DNA of 64,000 bases from Adenophora triphylla var. japonica (taxonomy: Eukaryota; Streptophyta; Magnoliopsida; Asterales; Campanulaceae), in assembly GCA_022495995.1 (NCBI GenBank), contig JAFEMH010002346.1, forward strand, positions 62,001 through 126,000, in the 5' to 3' direction. The notes under the pieces were generated by a model. That model had not been told where the DNA came from, made no database searches, and saw only the letters and a list, made by a program, of their open reading frames with translations. A program made the position numbers and the translations under genes. Shown here piece after piece: positions 23,875 through 36,098 of the stretch (the first letter of the stretch is position 1; every line of letters starts with the position of its first letter).

Positions 23875-25686
23875 CTACGCGCTCGCATTTTCACCCAAAA
23901 ATAATTTCTCATCTTTCCCGTCTTGAATTTTCTTGGAATTAATTTCTTTAAAGAATTTTGCATAAGCGGGAACATTCTTGATCACATTTAAAAGAGGCAA
24001 ATTAATATTAACTTTCGAAAACATGTCAATCGGCTCTTTCATTTGTTGATCAAGTTTGTTCCTCAAAAATCTTCCGGGGAAAAGGCACGGGAGGTACATA
24101 CGGCTTGGGGATGGGTTTCTCAACGGTCGCCTCTTTCCCCAATCCATTTATACCTTCATCCTCGAGACAACATCCTCAACAATCACATTATCCACATTGG
24201 GGGTTCCACAACGGGGGAATCGACAACGGGGGTGTAGGAATAGAAGAAGGAGAAGCTACGATTGTCTACTGTTTGCCACCACGTAAGGTGATGATGGCCT
24301 TAGCTTGCTCCCCTTGGCTCGGAAATGTGCCCGGTGTCGTCCACTGTAACGCCTCCGCCAATTGACCCATTTGGGTCTCCAACTTTTCATTGCGGCGGCT
24401 TGATTGTTGTATGCTTGCTTCTTGCTCTGCTCTTGCACTGGTGTTGCTCGGCTCTCATTTGATCCATGGCCTCTTCCCAAGGCTCTTTCTTCCTCTCATA
24501 AGGCCCCGAGGTGGTTGGGGATGGAGAGTCTTATTCTCGTTGATTTCCACCCCATGACGGATTGGGATGTCTCGGTCTGCTTGCCATCCTTGATTGTAAG
24601 TGTTCCCAAACCGATTGTTGTTTGGTGGGAACCGTTGACCAAATCCTTGCATCGCACATGTACCTTTCGGTTTCATAGCTAAAGGGACTAGTAGAGGGAC
24701 ATGAGTTATAGTCATGAGATTTAGAACCGCATGTAACACAACTATCATACACAAGATGAGCGGTAGAAGGCATAGAAGAAGAAGAAGAAGCATTCGCAAA
24801 GCTAATTTGTCAAATCTTTGGTTTAGCAATGCAAGCGCTTAGCAATCTCATTAGTCAATCCTACCTCATTTACCCCCGTGTTGCCCCCTAGAACCCTTTT
24901 GTTGAGAATTAGCACTCAACATCTCAAACAGTTCTGGCATTGTTGTACGGTCTTGGTACCCAAACTACCTCCAGTTTGCATTATCAACCATGGATTGGTA
25001 TTCGGGGGATAAAGCCCCATAAAATGTTTGGTGCAGCATAGAAGCGGGGAAAATTATGGTGTGGGCATTGAATTTGTAACATCCTAAACCTATCCCATGC
25101 CTCATGGAAGGCTTCCCCCGGTTCCTGTGCAAATCCCATAATTTGCACCCTAAAACTTGTCAATGCATCATAAGGGTAAAACTTAGTAAGAAAAGCATCA
25201 TGTAAAGCATCCCAAGTAGTGATACTACGAGGAGGAAGTAACAATAGCCAAGTTTTGGCTTTGTCTTTCAATGCATAAGGGAAGCACTTCAGTCTCAAGT
25301 GCTCCGAGGTAACACCTTCTTTTGTAGGGAACCCACTCAAAGTAGACATAAATTCTCTCAAAATGCTAACGCATCCTCACCAAAGAAGGCCATAAAAATT
25401 AGGAATCATGTTAAAATATTGGCCTTTGATTTCATAGGCTAGTCTTTGCGTCGGGTAACACTATGCACGACACCGATGTGTCGACTCTTGGCCTAGCAAA
25501 CGCATTCATGACTTGATCCGTCATTTCAAAATTAAAATTTTCTTCTCCCTCGGTGGAAGAAGTCTCTAGGTCACTTTCGAGGGGATTGCCCTCTGTCAAG
25601 TATAAATCTCGTAAATACTGACCCAACCTATTAATGTCGTCGTTCAATGGTTCCAGATTAGGATTCAAAGAACGCCGACCAAGCAT
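23875..25686 (-). pseudogene. Athila gag
   Basis: The beginning is 25,686-25,432 (MLGRRSLNPNLEPLND). The capsid core is 25,361-24,984 (LKCFPYALKDKAKTWL, AFLTKFYP, EAWDRFRMLQIQCPHH). A zinc knuckle CVTCGSKSHDYNSC lies at about 24,735. The C-terminal part 24,147-23,875 shows PGRFLRNKLDQQ and INLPLLNVIKNVPAYAKF. At least three frameshifts occur. It forms the particle in intact relatives. Confidence 0.9.
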
Positions 25687-25723
25687 ACACCGATTAAAAA
25701 AAACTTGTTAAAAATCTCAACAA

Positions 25724-25742
25724 GTCCCCGGCAACGGCGCCA
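25724..25742 (-). other. Athila primer-binding site (tRNA-Asp type)
   Basis: On the minus strand TGGCGCCGTTGCCGGGGAC, six bases after the 5' LTR end. Confidence 0.93.
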
Positions 25743-25748
25743 AAAACT

Positions 25749-27090
25749 TGATGGACAAAAATCCACTATGTAATAAATTACCGAGCAAGTGTACTCACTA
25801 CCGGTGTAGCAATATGCACGAGCAAGGGTCGAACCACAGAGACTCGTTGATTTTAACAAGTAGATTTAATTGGTGTAAAAAGTAACAAAGAGGGGGGTTT
25901 TGATTTTTAATTGATCTAATTTATACCTAATGACGAAAAGCAATTAAACACGTAAAGAAGCAATTAATTAAAGCACGGAAGCAAAGATCAAAGGAATTTA
26001 TCAGATTAAAAATAATTCACGGATTGGGATTTCACAGTGTCGCGGTAATATGCTATTCATAAAATAGTATTTAATCAATTTCAAGGGTTCATTCACTAAA
26101 GTAAGAGTTGGGACGGTTTGGTGTGCGAATTGCAACTCTTCTAATCTCAATTACTAGGGTTTCAATTACGTCACCCAGTAATTCAAGATTGCATTAAAAT
26201 CCAAGGAATACATGAACCTAAACCTTCTCGATACAATTACGTAACCGATTGGATTTAATCCACAAAGTTTAATCCGATAATTATTGCTCACGTTAATGAA
26301 TCAATAAAAACCCTAAATAAGATGAAGAACAACTTTGTGGAACAAGAAATTAATTAAAATTGAAATAAAATATTTAGCATAAAACTTTGACACCGTTTAT
26401 ACCCAATCCATGAAATAGAAAAATTAGCTACTCATGTTCCAACTAAAAATTACACAAATTGAAAAAGAAAGCATAAACCTGGACCAATGATTGAAGCACA
26501 AACAATCCTTCAATCCTCTATAGCCTTCAACTTACAATCAACACATAAAGCATAATCCTAATTATTTACTGCGTAAGTCCATTTTAAACTAGGGAAGAAG
26601 GGGAGAAAAATAGGAAAAGGCAAGAAATCCTCCATAAATTAGGAAACCGAATTTCTAAAAACGGGGCATGGGCGGTCGCCCACCTTGCCCTGGGCGGTCG
26701 CCCGTGAGTGCGATGGTTTTGCCTTCAATCCTCCTTCAACACAGGCGGTCGCCCACTTGGTCCTTGGGCGATCGCCGCCCATGTGCACGTGAGCCTTCAA
26801 TACACAGGAATTCTTCAGCATGGGCGGTCGCCCACCTTTTCCTGGGCGGTCGCCCACCTTAGCAGTTGAAAATGGACACTTCCCTTGCTCCAGAATTTCT
26901 TCAAATCACTAACAGGTGCTTGTGACACCAAATTTCGCCAAAATTGTTCTATATTTCACACCTTCCCGCAGTTTAGACCTGTACTTAACAAACTCCAAAA
27001 ACATTGATTAAAATACGACAAAACTCGGGAAATCAAACTCCAAGTAAGTGAGAAAGTATAAGAAATGGGTGTGCAAAAACACATCCATCA
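25749..27090 (-). repeat. Athila 5' LTR
   Basis: 1,342 bp, paired with 14,854-16,191. The palindrome array is at 26,669-26,856. Differences from the other LTR are confined to about 26,562-26,812. Confidence 0.95.
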
Positions 27091-27095
27091 ATCAT

Positions 27096-30000
27096 GAATG
27101 ATCCATTCAAGGTGGCCTCTATCATTGAAAAGTTGCCGCCTTCGTGGAAGGATTTCAAGAACTATCTCAAGCATAAACGCAAGGAGATGTCCTTGGAAGA
27201 TATTGTTGTTCGTCTTCAAATAGAAGAGAACAATAGAATCAACGAGGCCAAGGTTGCTAAGGGCAAGATGGAGGCTAAGGTCAATCTCGCCGAGGCTAGC
27301 ACAAGTGGCACAAAGAGAAAGCATTCCGAAACTGCCGGGAATACTAAGAAAGGGAAGAAGAAGGGCTCTAAGAAGTTCAAGGGGTCGTGCTATAATTGTG
27401 GCAAATCGGGCCACTTAGCAAAGGACTGTCGTCTTCCGAAGAAAGAGGCTAATAATGTTGACCACATGGACTTAGACTTTGCAGCGATGATCTTTGAGGC
27501 CAACGTTGCAAATTTGGAGGAAAATCCAAAAGCTTGGTGGATAGATACCGGTGCTACCCGCCATATTTGTGGTAACAAGGAGAGTTTCTCCTCCTATACT
27601 CCCATCTCCGGAAGAAAGCTCTACATGGGAAATTCTGCGACCTCCGATGTTCAAGGCATTGGAAACGTGATATTGAAGATGACTTCCGGAAAAGAAGTAA
27701 CCTTGTTGGATGTGCTGCATGTTCCAGACATCCGTAAAAATTTAGTGTCCGGCGCTTTGCTTAGTAAGGCCGGTTTTAGACTAGTATTTGAATCCGACAA
27801 ATTTGTACTAACCAAGAATGGTTTATTTCTTGGAAAGGGTTACCTCGAGGAGGGCCTTTTCAAGATGAATGTAATGAACGTGATCCGCCGAGGTGCAATG
27901 AATAAAAATTGTGTTTCTTATGTTTACTTGTCGGAAAGTTCTAATTTATGGCATGATAGATTAGGACATGTAAACCTCGACACCATTAAGAAATTAGCGA
28001 GACAAGATTTAATACAAATGACTAAATCCGACTCGACTAATAGGTGCGAAGTTTGTGTTGAGGCAAAAATGACGAAGTCGCCATTTAATGCAATAGAAAG
28101 AAACACGACTCCTCTTGAATTAATTCACACCGATATATGTGATTTAAAACTTGTGCAAACTCGAGGAGGTAAAAAGTATTTCATTACATTTATAGATGAT
28201 TGCACAAAATTTTGTTATGTCTATCTCTTAAAAAGTAAGGATGAAGCCTTAGTCGCTTTTGAGACTTATAAGAAAGAAGTTGAAAATCAACTTAACTTGA
28301 AGATTAAGAAAATTATAAGTGATAGAGGTGGAGAATATGAAGCACCGTTTGAAGGACTATGTTGGGAATCCGGCATAATTCATCAAACAACGGCTCCATA
28401 TACCCCTCAATCTAATGGAGTTGCTGAACGCAAAAACCGTACTCTCAAGGAGATGATGAACGCGCTTTTGATAAGTTCAGGCTTACCCGACAACTTGTGG
28501 GGGGAAGCAATACTCACTTCTAATTATGTTCTTAATAAAATACCCAAGAAAGGTATTGATAAAACACCCTATGAATTGTGGCATAATCGTAGGCCATGTT
28601 TTAAATACCTTAAAGTGTGGGGGTGTTTGGCCAAGGTTGAAGTACCTAAGCCGAAACAAGTCAAGATTGGTCCAAAGACCATTGACTGTGTTTTTATTGG
28701 ATATGCCAATAATAGTAGTGCCTATCGTTTTATAGTGCACAAATCGGACATTCCTGATATGCATATAGGAACTACTATAGAATCAAGGAATGCGGTATTC
28801 TTTGAAAACATCTTTCCGGCTAAAGACAGGAAAGATATAGGTTCTAATAAGAGAACACATGAATCTACAACCGGTCCTTCTCAAATAGAAGATGAAGAAC
28901 CGAGACGTAGCAAAAGGGAAAGAGTGGAAAAGTCTTTTGGTCCTGATTTTCTATCTTACATGTTAAAAAACGAACCAGCAACTGTTAAAGAGGCCTTATC
29001 CGGTCCGGATAGTTCATTCTGGAAAGAGGCCATTAACAGTGAAATAGAATCCATAATGCTCAACAATACTTGGGAATTAGTTGATCTCCCTCCAGGTTGC
29101 AAAACATTAGGTTGCAAATGGATCCTTAAAAGGAAGTATAAGGCGGATGGATCAGTCGATAAGTACAAAGCTAGGCTAGTTGCCAAAGGCTTTCGACAGA
29201 AAGAGGGATATGATTTCTTCGATACATACTCCCCTGTCACAAGGATCACATCTATTCGGGTTCTCATAGCTATTGCAGCAGTGCATAATCTTGAGATACA
29301 CCAAATGAATGTGAAGACTACTTTCCTAAATGGAGAGTTAGATGAAGAAATTTACATGGAACAACCCGAAGGGTTTGTTATTCCAGGTAAAGAGCAAAAG
29401 GTGTGTAAACTTGTAAAGTCATTGTACAGACTAAAACAAGCACCCAAGCAATTGCATGAAAAGTTTGACCGAACTATGTTATCAAATGGATTCAAGATTA
29501 ATGAATGTGACAAATGTGTCTACATCAAAGGAACATATGAATCATTTGTAATAGTTTGTCTTTACGTAGATGATATGCTCATAATGGAAAGTAGTCATGA
29601 TTTGATCATGAATACCAAAGGCATGTTAAAGAAGAACTTTGACATGAAAGACATGGGATTAGCTGATGTAATACTAGGGATAAAGATCTCTAGAACATCT
29701 GAAGGATTAGTTCTTTCACAATCCCATTACCTAGAGAATGTTCTTCGGAGATTCAATGTCTTTGATGACCCTCCGGCTAAGACACCGGTAGACTTGGCTC
29801 AACATTTAGCCAAGAACAAAGGGGAACCAGTTTCTCAACTGGAATATGCAAGAGTAATTGGCAGTCTGATGTACTTAACGAATTGTACACGTCCAGACAT
29901 TGCATATTCAGTGAGCAAACTAAGTAGGTTCACAAGTAATCCTAGTACTGATCATTGGAAAGCACTAATTAGAGTACTAAGATATTTAAAGTACACTATG

Positions 30001-30231
30001 AATCATGGTATACTTTATAAGAGATATCCAGCAGTATTAGAAGAATACTGTGATGCAAACTGGATATCAGACACGAAAGACTCTAAGTCCACGAGTGGAT
30101 ATGTATTCACAATAGGTGGAGGAGCAGTGTCATGGAAATCCTCCAAACAAACATGTATAGCCAGATCCACGATGGAATCTGAGTTTATAGCTTTGGATAA
30201 AAATTTGGAGAAGAAAGCGAGAATGGCTTAA
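27096..30231 (+). CDS. Copia-1 gag end and pol (protease, integrase, RT, RNase H start)
   Basis: An open frame of more than 1,000 codons that continues gag after the Athila insertion. In order: a Gag tail; zinc knuckle [14 protein letters not shown] (27,390); protease active site [13 protein letters not shown] (27,537); GAG-pre-integrase [18 protein letters not shown]; integrase with [22 protein letters not shown] and [19 protein letters not shown] with [23 protein letters not shown] and LYVDDMLI; and RNase H with [17 protein letters not shown]. In RT motif A the catalytic Asp of the usual MDVKTAFLNG is Asn. The frame ends early at 30,231 because of a one-base shift near 30,205. Confidence 0.96.
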
Positions 30232-30334
30232 GAATTTCTTGGAGGATATTCCTTGTTGGAGTAAACATGTGCCTGCTGTTATGATACATTGTGATAGTCA
30301 ATCAGCAATAGAAAGGGCACATAATAGTATGTAC

Positions 30335-30366
<32 letters not shown>

Positions 30367-30544
30367 CAATACCATTAGACAGTTGATCAAGAATGGCGTT
30401 ATCACTATTGATTATGTAAAATCATGTGATAACTTAGCAGATCCGTTTACCAAAGGTATAAATCGAGATCAACTGTATAAACTGTTAAGAGGAATGGGTT
30501 TAAAACCTGCAACAAAAGAACTTATAGCGGACACTCAACCTTGA
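30205..30544 (+). pseudogene. Copia-1 RNase H C-terminus, frameshifted
   Basis: It continues in another frame with [42 protein letters not shown] and NLADPFTKG, the normal end of copia pol. Copia-2 keeps the same tail at 50,700-51,010. Confidence 0.92.
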
Positions 30545-31080
30545 GAAATGGAGATCCCAGGCCCTTGGTTCAATGAGACAACCAAGTTATAAGTTCTAGT
30601 AGAGTTACTTGGAAACAACAACTCGGTTTATTAACCTGGAGATGTTGAATACTCATTCCCAGAACATCCAAGTACAAGCACATGCAGCAGTGGTAAGGAT
30701 AAGTTGAGAAAACTTTTAATGATTTCTATACCTAGGGATGGAGTAGTGCATGATACTTCTTATAGAATCACCTATATAAGCGAGAGGTAACTAGGCCGCC
30801 TCTAAATGAACGCTTATGAATGAGATACGATACAGGGCCGAAATGGACAAAACGTGAGAACAACAATTGTTAGAGCTGTTATTATGTGAGTATTATTGTC
30901 TTGGTATACATCCGACAGTCACTGGTTCAAAGCGACTCGCTACCAAATGTCTAGTATATCCGATAATATTTCACTAGGGAGGATTCAAGGCCACAAGCTA
31001 TCTATCCCGATGTAATAATAGTTCGCCGAAACTTTGGACGAAATTGCATTCATGCATTAATTGTCATTCATGTGGGGGAT
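30545..31080 (+). other. Copia-1 3' untranslated region and polypurine tract
   Basis: No gene. It resembles copia-2 51,010-51,588 in layout. The polypurine tract TGTGGGGGAT (31,071-31,080) abuts the 3' LTR. Confidence 0.85.
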
Positions 31081-31936
31081 TGTTGGAAATGGGTAACGGA
31101 AAGTTAAGTTTGACTTAACGTTGACCTAGGTTTCTAACGAAAGTTCGTTATTTGTTAACGAAACTAGTTACAAATGGTAATCTACATTTGTTGTAGATTA
31201 TATAACTCATTTAATGTCTCAAAAAACCATTTCCGGGTGAATGAGAAATTAATGACAAAGTTTTGTAACTTAACGAAAGTTAGTTAAAGGGTGTTTTGAA
31301 GTGCTCGACCGAGCAGAGTCCTTGACTCGGCCGAGCAGAGCACAGAAATTGGCCAAAGTCTCTGGACAAGTTTGCTCGGGCGAGGCATATGTCTGCTCGG
31401 CCGAGCAGTGTGAATTACACGGCCGTGTGAGTCTATTGACTCGGCCGTGCAGCTTGGTGCTCGGCCGAGCGAGTCCCTTGACTCGGCCGAGCAGATCCTG
31501 AACAGGTGCCAATTCAAACAGAAAGTTGTGCCTTTTCAAGGGAAAAGACACAAACCCCTTAACTCTCTTTATATACTTCCCCTTCGAATTTCAATACATA
31601 CACACAGTCAATTGAGCATTCCTACCCTCTAGTAAGATAGATTAACATACCCAAATCATTGGCATATTGTTGCATTCTTCCTTTCAAGTCCAAAGTTCTA
31701 AACAATCTTTTGTTCGTTAGATTAGTTATATTGGAGTGCTCCTTATAACTAATAGTAAAGTCGTTTTATCTTACTAGAAGATTGCCATTTAAACCGTAAG
31801 CACCTGTGCGGGGCAATAACTTCTTACGGAGATTGTATTTAATACAAGACTCGACTTGTCTCTTATTCTCCAATCTCCGTTACATTTTCTGTTAAGATTT
31901 CTGTTAAGTTCTTGAGAAGCCTACCAAAGTCCAACA
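31081..31936 (+). repeat. Copia-1 3' LTR
   Basis: 856 bp. It has one extra 22-bp palindromic unit at about 31,318-31,339 relative to the 5' LTR. The leader-complementary segment and the stem are conserved. Confidence 0.95.
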
Positions 31937-31941
31937 TAAAA

Positions 31942-32731
31942 CTTTATCCTCTTGCGGTTGTATTGAACACAATAGCTTTTGCCTTGAATTGAAGTTGACA
32001 TTTGTCTATATTTGTTAGATATTTTTGGTGTCTTGACCGACCATCTTTATTTGCAATAGGGGTATGTGCCACGAAAGTTGTTTTGCTTGATCTTGGCTTG
32101 TTAGATATTAAATGTTATTCTCTCTTTTATCAAATTTGGGTTATCGGGTGCTAAAAATTTCAGCAAACTTGTTTTGTCTTGATTGGGTGCATATTCCTTA
32201 TTCCCCATTCGAAAGAGTGGGGCTTGTCTATAAACAGCATTGCTAGAAAATGTGTAAGTATATTTAACTATTTCTCATGACTTCTTTGTGTCAATATGCA
32301 AGTTGTTTTATTGCCATCTCGCCTCTTTTTCATTAAAAATATGATATTTCGCCTAGTTTTCCTCTTTTAAAATGTGGGATCTCGCAATTTTTTTTCATTT
32401 AAAGTATGTCGTTTCACCAAAATAAATTCATTTGAAACATGTCATTTCGCCAAAATTTTTCCGCTTTAGACATGGCATTTCGCCAAACCTTTTAAAACAC
32501 GGCGTTTTGCCAATTTTTTCGTTTAAAATATGGCATTTCGCCAAAGTCTTTCCATTTGAAATATGGCATGTCGCCAATTTTTTCATTTTAGATATGACAT
32601 TTCGCCTAACAATTTCCAATTTAATATATGGCATGTCGCCAACCTTTTCTTGTTAAAATATGATACATTGCCAAAACTTTTCCGTTTTAAAACATGGCAT
32701 TTCGCCAAAACTTTTTCATTGGAATATGGCA
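31942..32731. repeat. Outer-element internal segment 2 with minisatellite
   Basis: Sequence 31,942-32,330 has no gene. From about 32,335 to 32,731 some eleven units of 36-40 bp repeat the theme ATATGGCATTTCGCCAAA followed by a pyrimidine-rich stretch. The array is cut by the Helitron, and AT-rich units with related wording continue at 45,991-46,240. Confidence 0.8.
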
Positions 32732-32782
32732 CTAGCAGTACACCCGTGCGATGCACGAAAATAACATAATTTACCTTAAATC

Positions 32783-33075
32783 AAAATTAGTACAACAATA
32801 TATATAATCAAATACCAATTAAAATTAAAAAAAAATATAATATGAAATAGTGATATTTAACGTAAATATATGAAAGTAAATAACAAAGAAAACAACAGCA
32901 AATACGATTATCTAAACAATTTTCTTAACCAAAATTAGTACAATAATATATCTAACAAAATAACGATTAAAGTTAAATAATGTAATATGAGATAGTGATA
33001 TTTAACGTAAATAGAGGAGAAATAACACGAAGAACAACAAACAATACAATTATGTAAACAATTATCCTTAACCAA
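32783..33075. repeat. Two ~150-bp direct repeats in the Helitron
   Basis: AAATTAGTACAA followed by GATAGTGATATTTAACGTAAATA recurs (AAATAGTGATATTTAACGTAAATA in the first copy). Confidence 0.7.
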
Positions 33076-33299
33076 ATAACATCTTGAATCAAAAATACTT
33101 AAAGACATTAAATACATATATATTAAATCAATCCGTATTAGTTTAGATATAATAAACGGAAAAAGGGAACCCAATTTTTTTAGACAACCCAAAACGTCAA
33201 TTTTTCCATCCCCGGTAAACATCAAATTTTATTTCGTAAATTAAAAGTTTTAATTTCTTTGTATCATATTCAAAATATTACAACTTTATCCCTATGTAG

Positions 33300-34165
33300 A
33301 AAAGTAAATTATGAATAAATCTAATAATGACTTAAATAATTAAATAAATAAAGTTTTCTTTTAAATGATTGTAACTCTATATATGGAGAGATGGTAATAA
33401 AAAGAAGGTGAAATATTAAATTGTTAACTTCACATCTCTCCCTCTCCCATACCCCACCCCCATCCACCTATCACAAATTCATCTATCTCCCTAAAATTTG
33501 CAAATGCGTCTCTCATCTCACATATATTACTGAAAAATTATATCCACTTTTTGTTAATAATTTTTTTTATCAAACGACAAATCAACTGTATTCACAATAA
33601 TATAATAGACGACACTACACAAACATCGAAAGCTCAACTCAAACATCAATAGTAGTTCTATCTTTTAACTTACAACAAAGATTATTACAATTAATTAAAG
33701 GAAAAAAATATCACCTAATAGACTTTATCTTTTTAATATATGTACAGAGTAATCTTATTTTACCCCTAAAATATTTCATATCTCTTCTCCACTTAATCAA
33801 TTATACGTACATAATTATCTTAATCATTTGAAAAGAAAAATATATTATGTATAAATCTAATAGTGACTTAAATAAATAAATAAATAAGTAAATATTTTTT
33901 TATTTCGAATGATTGAAACTCTATATATGTAGAGATATTTAATTTCATCTCTCTCTATATATGTCACAATTCAGAAAAACATCATTCCATCAATGTAACA
34001 ACCAAATAATTAATTTTGTAAACAAAATCTATTACAATCAATTAAAGGAAAAAAACATCACCTAATAGACTTTATCTTCATAATATATGTACAGAGTAAT
34101 CTCATTTCACCCTTAAAATATTTCATATCTCTTCCCCTTTTAATCAATTATACATACATAATTAT
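33300..34165. repeat. Tandem duplication inside the Helitron
   Basis: Copies of the block ATTATGTATAAATCTAATAGTGACTT occur at about 33,846 and 44,647 and, more divergent, at about 33,308. The shared unit includes the future MULE target; 33,810-33,818 is an intact CATAATTAT. The third unit is split by the MULE and ends near 44,850. Confidence 0.8.
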
Positions 34166-34449
34166 GAATTTTTTTCCAAATAATCCTGTTTTACTTTTTT
34201 ATTTACGAAAATGACTTACTGTTCAAACTATTGCCCAGAATGTCCTCTTTTTTGAAACTCGCTACACCGTGTAGCGAGTTTGACTAGGGTTGGTCAAAAC
34301 TCGCTACACCGTGTAGCGAGTTTAGGGTAATTAATTACGGCCGTTGGGAAATTAATTAGGTTATTTAATTAAACTAAATTCGCTACACCGTGTAGCGAGT
34401 TTTGACCAGAATTAAGTCAAACTCGCTACACCGTGTAGCGAGTTCAATT
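34166..34449 (+). repeat. MULE left terminal inverted repeat
   Basis: Four palindromes at 34,256-34,280, 34,297-34,323, 34,378-34,402 and 34,419-34,444, each with C at the centre. The right end carries the mirror set with G. Confidence 0.95.
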
Positions 34450-36098
34450 TAAAACCCTTACCCCTTCTCAGTTCACGCATTCAACCAAAGAAAAAAAACT
34501 TACTCCATCTCCATAGCCTTGACCAAGGAAGAAAGGAAGAAGAAGAAGAACACTTCGAGCCAAGCCAAGGATTTTGTGAAGAAATTCAACCTTTTTATTA
34601 ATTGTAAGTTTAAATTTCTATATTAAGTTGAATTTTAGTTTTGATTCCGAATTTATGATTTATTTTTAATTCCGAATTTATGTGACTAATTTCTATATTG
34701 CCAAGAAGAAGAACATTGCAATTTAGGATTTTTTGGTTGATTTGTTGTTGAAATATTGTTATTCCCATATTTATGTGACTAATTTTTATTTAATTCGAAT
34801 TTTTTTATTATTTTGGTTGATTTGTTGTTGAAATATTTTTATTCCGAATTTATGATTTTTTTTTAATTCGAATTTCTTGACTAATTTTTATTTAATTCGA
34901 ATTTTTATTTAGTTTTTTTGGTTGATTTGTTGTTGAAATATTATTATTCCGAATTTATGTGACAAATTTCTATATGCCAAGAATTTTTTTTTATTTTTTG
35001 TATGATTTTTTTTGGTTGAATTGTTGTTGAAATAGTGTTATTCCCATTTATGTGACTAAATTTTTTGATTTTTTTTATGACATTGCAATTTAGGATTTTA
35101 TTTTTGGTTGAACTATTGTTAAATATATAGATGTAAATATTATTTCTGATGAATTAATTGTGCCCTATACATAGTTTAATTGTTGAGAATAATTAATTGA
35201 TGCATTCAGATTTTAATTTATTTAATATAAAGATGAGAAAAAATTATTATTTCAAATATTATTTCAAATATTAATTGTGCCCTATATATAGATTAGACCG
35301 ATTGTTATTCCCATTTATATGAACTGTCTATTTATTTTTTATCAAAAAAAAAAAAATAATAGCAAATTTAAAGTAAATTGGGTCATTCATTTTAGAAAAT
35401 TTTAGAAGGGAGTATATAGAAAATTTGCTCATAATAGAAATAAATAGCAAATTTGAAAAGATTTTTGAATATTTTTTTGGGACGGAGGGAGTACAAAGTT
35501 TAACTTCTGTGAGATTATAGGAAATTTGATTACCGAGATAGGAACGTGAGCTTGTCCGAACAAGGTCCAAGTGGATTGTGCCCTAATGACTCTTATAAGT
35601 TATAGGTAATCAGAACGGAATCCTTAATTCGTGAAAGGGGTACATAAGGTGAGGCATGACGTCGAAGGAATTAATTAGGCGTCATATATACCATATTGTA
35701 AACCCTAAACCCTAATTTCTCGTCACGAAACCCTAAATCCTTAAAATATGATTTAGTGATAGAAAAATAGAATAGGAATTAATATACATATAACAACATC
35801 CTAAATCTCATATACTTATATTCCAAACCCTAAACCCTTAAAATATGATTTATTGTTCAAACATTTTATAAAAAAAAAAAAAAACTTCATCCTATTTTTC
35901 AAAACCGCATGAGGATTACTCTTGAAGTATTACTTAGTATATAGATTTGGAAACCAAGAACTTCCCCACAGCACTTCTTGGAAGTGTGGGATAACTTTGG
36001 ATTACAATGCCACGTACTAGTAATTACAAATTTTGTATTCTTTTATTTATTTTCTTGCCTTATAGAACAATAACCAACCTTGATATTGAAATAAATAG
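34450..36098 (+). promoter_or_regulatory. Leader and probable 5' UTR intron of the PMD gene
   Basis: No ORF. A purine-rich leader (34,500-34,600) is followed by a donor-like ATTGTAAGTT near 34,604. An acceptor-like CTTATAG near 36,065 precedes the ATG at 36,099, so a long 5' UTR intron is plausible. Degenerate repeats of GGTTGATTTGTTGTTGAAATA fill 34,730-35,060. A lone Stowaway-like end GGGACGGAGGGAGTA lies at 35,479-35,493. Confidence 0.5.

Larger units (their letters stand above)
14854..27090 (-). mobile_element. Athila-type Ty3/gypsy retrotransposon nested in copia-1
   Basis: LTRs 14,854-16,191 and 25,749-27,090 start TGATGG and end CCATCA. The flanking duplication is ATCAT (14,849-14,853 and 27,091-27,095). 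A tRNA-Asp type primer site (25,724-25,742) and a polypurine tract (complement of AATACCCCCAAACT, 16,192-16,205) show that it reads leftward. The order is gag, protease, RT, RNase H, integrase, then an additional ORF in the position of the Athila env-like gene. Several frameshifts break gag and RT. The LTRs appear identical outside one 235-bp stretch. Confidence 0.96.
13438..31936 (+). mobile_element. Copia-1: Ty1/copia retrotransposon interrupted by an Athila element
   Basis: LTRs at 13,438-14,271 (834 bp) and 31,081-31,936 (856 bp) start TGTTGGAAAT and end CCAACA. The flanking duplication is TAAAA (13,433-13,437 and 31,937-31,941). Apart from one 22-bp repeat unit, I count only about half a dozen base differences between the LTRs, so the insertion is recent. 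The order gag, protease, integrase, RT, RNase H is that of copia. The Athila element splits gag at 14,853/27,091; without it the frame reads through. RT has a catalytic Asp changed to Asn and RNase H is frameshifted. Confidence 0.96.

Noticed and set aside
35690..35845. Telomere-like CCCTAAA repeats
   Set aside because: Only one or two consecutive units, common by chance in AT-rich plant DNA.
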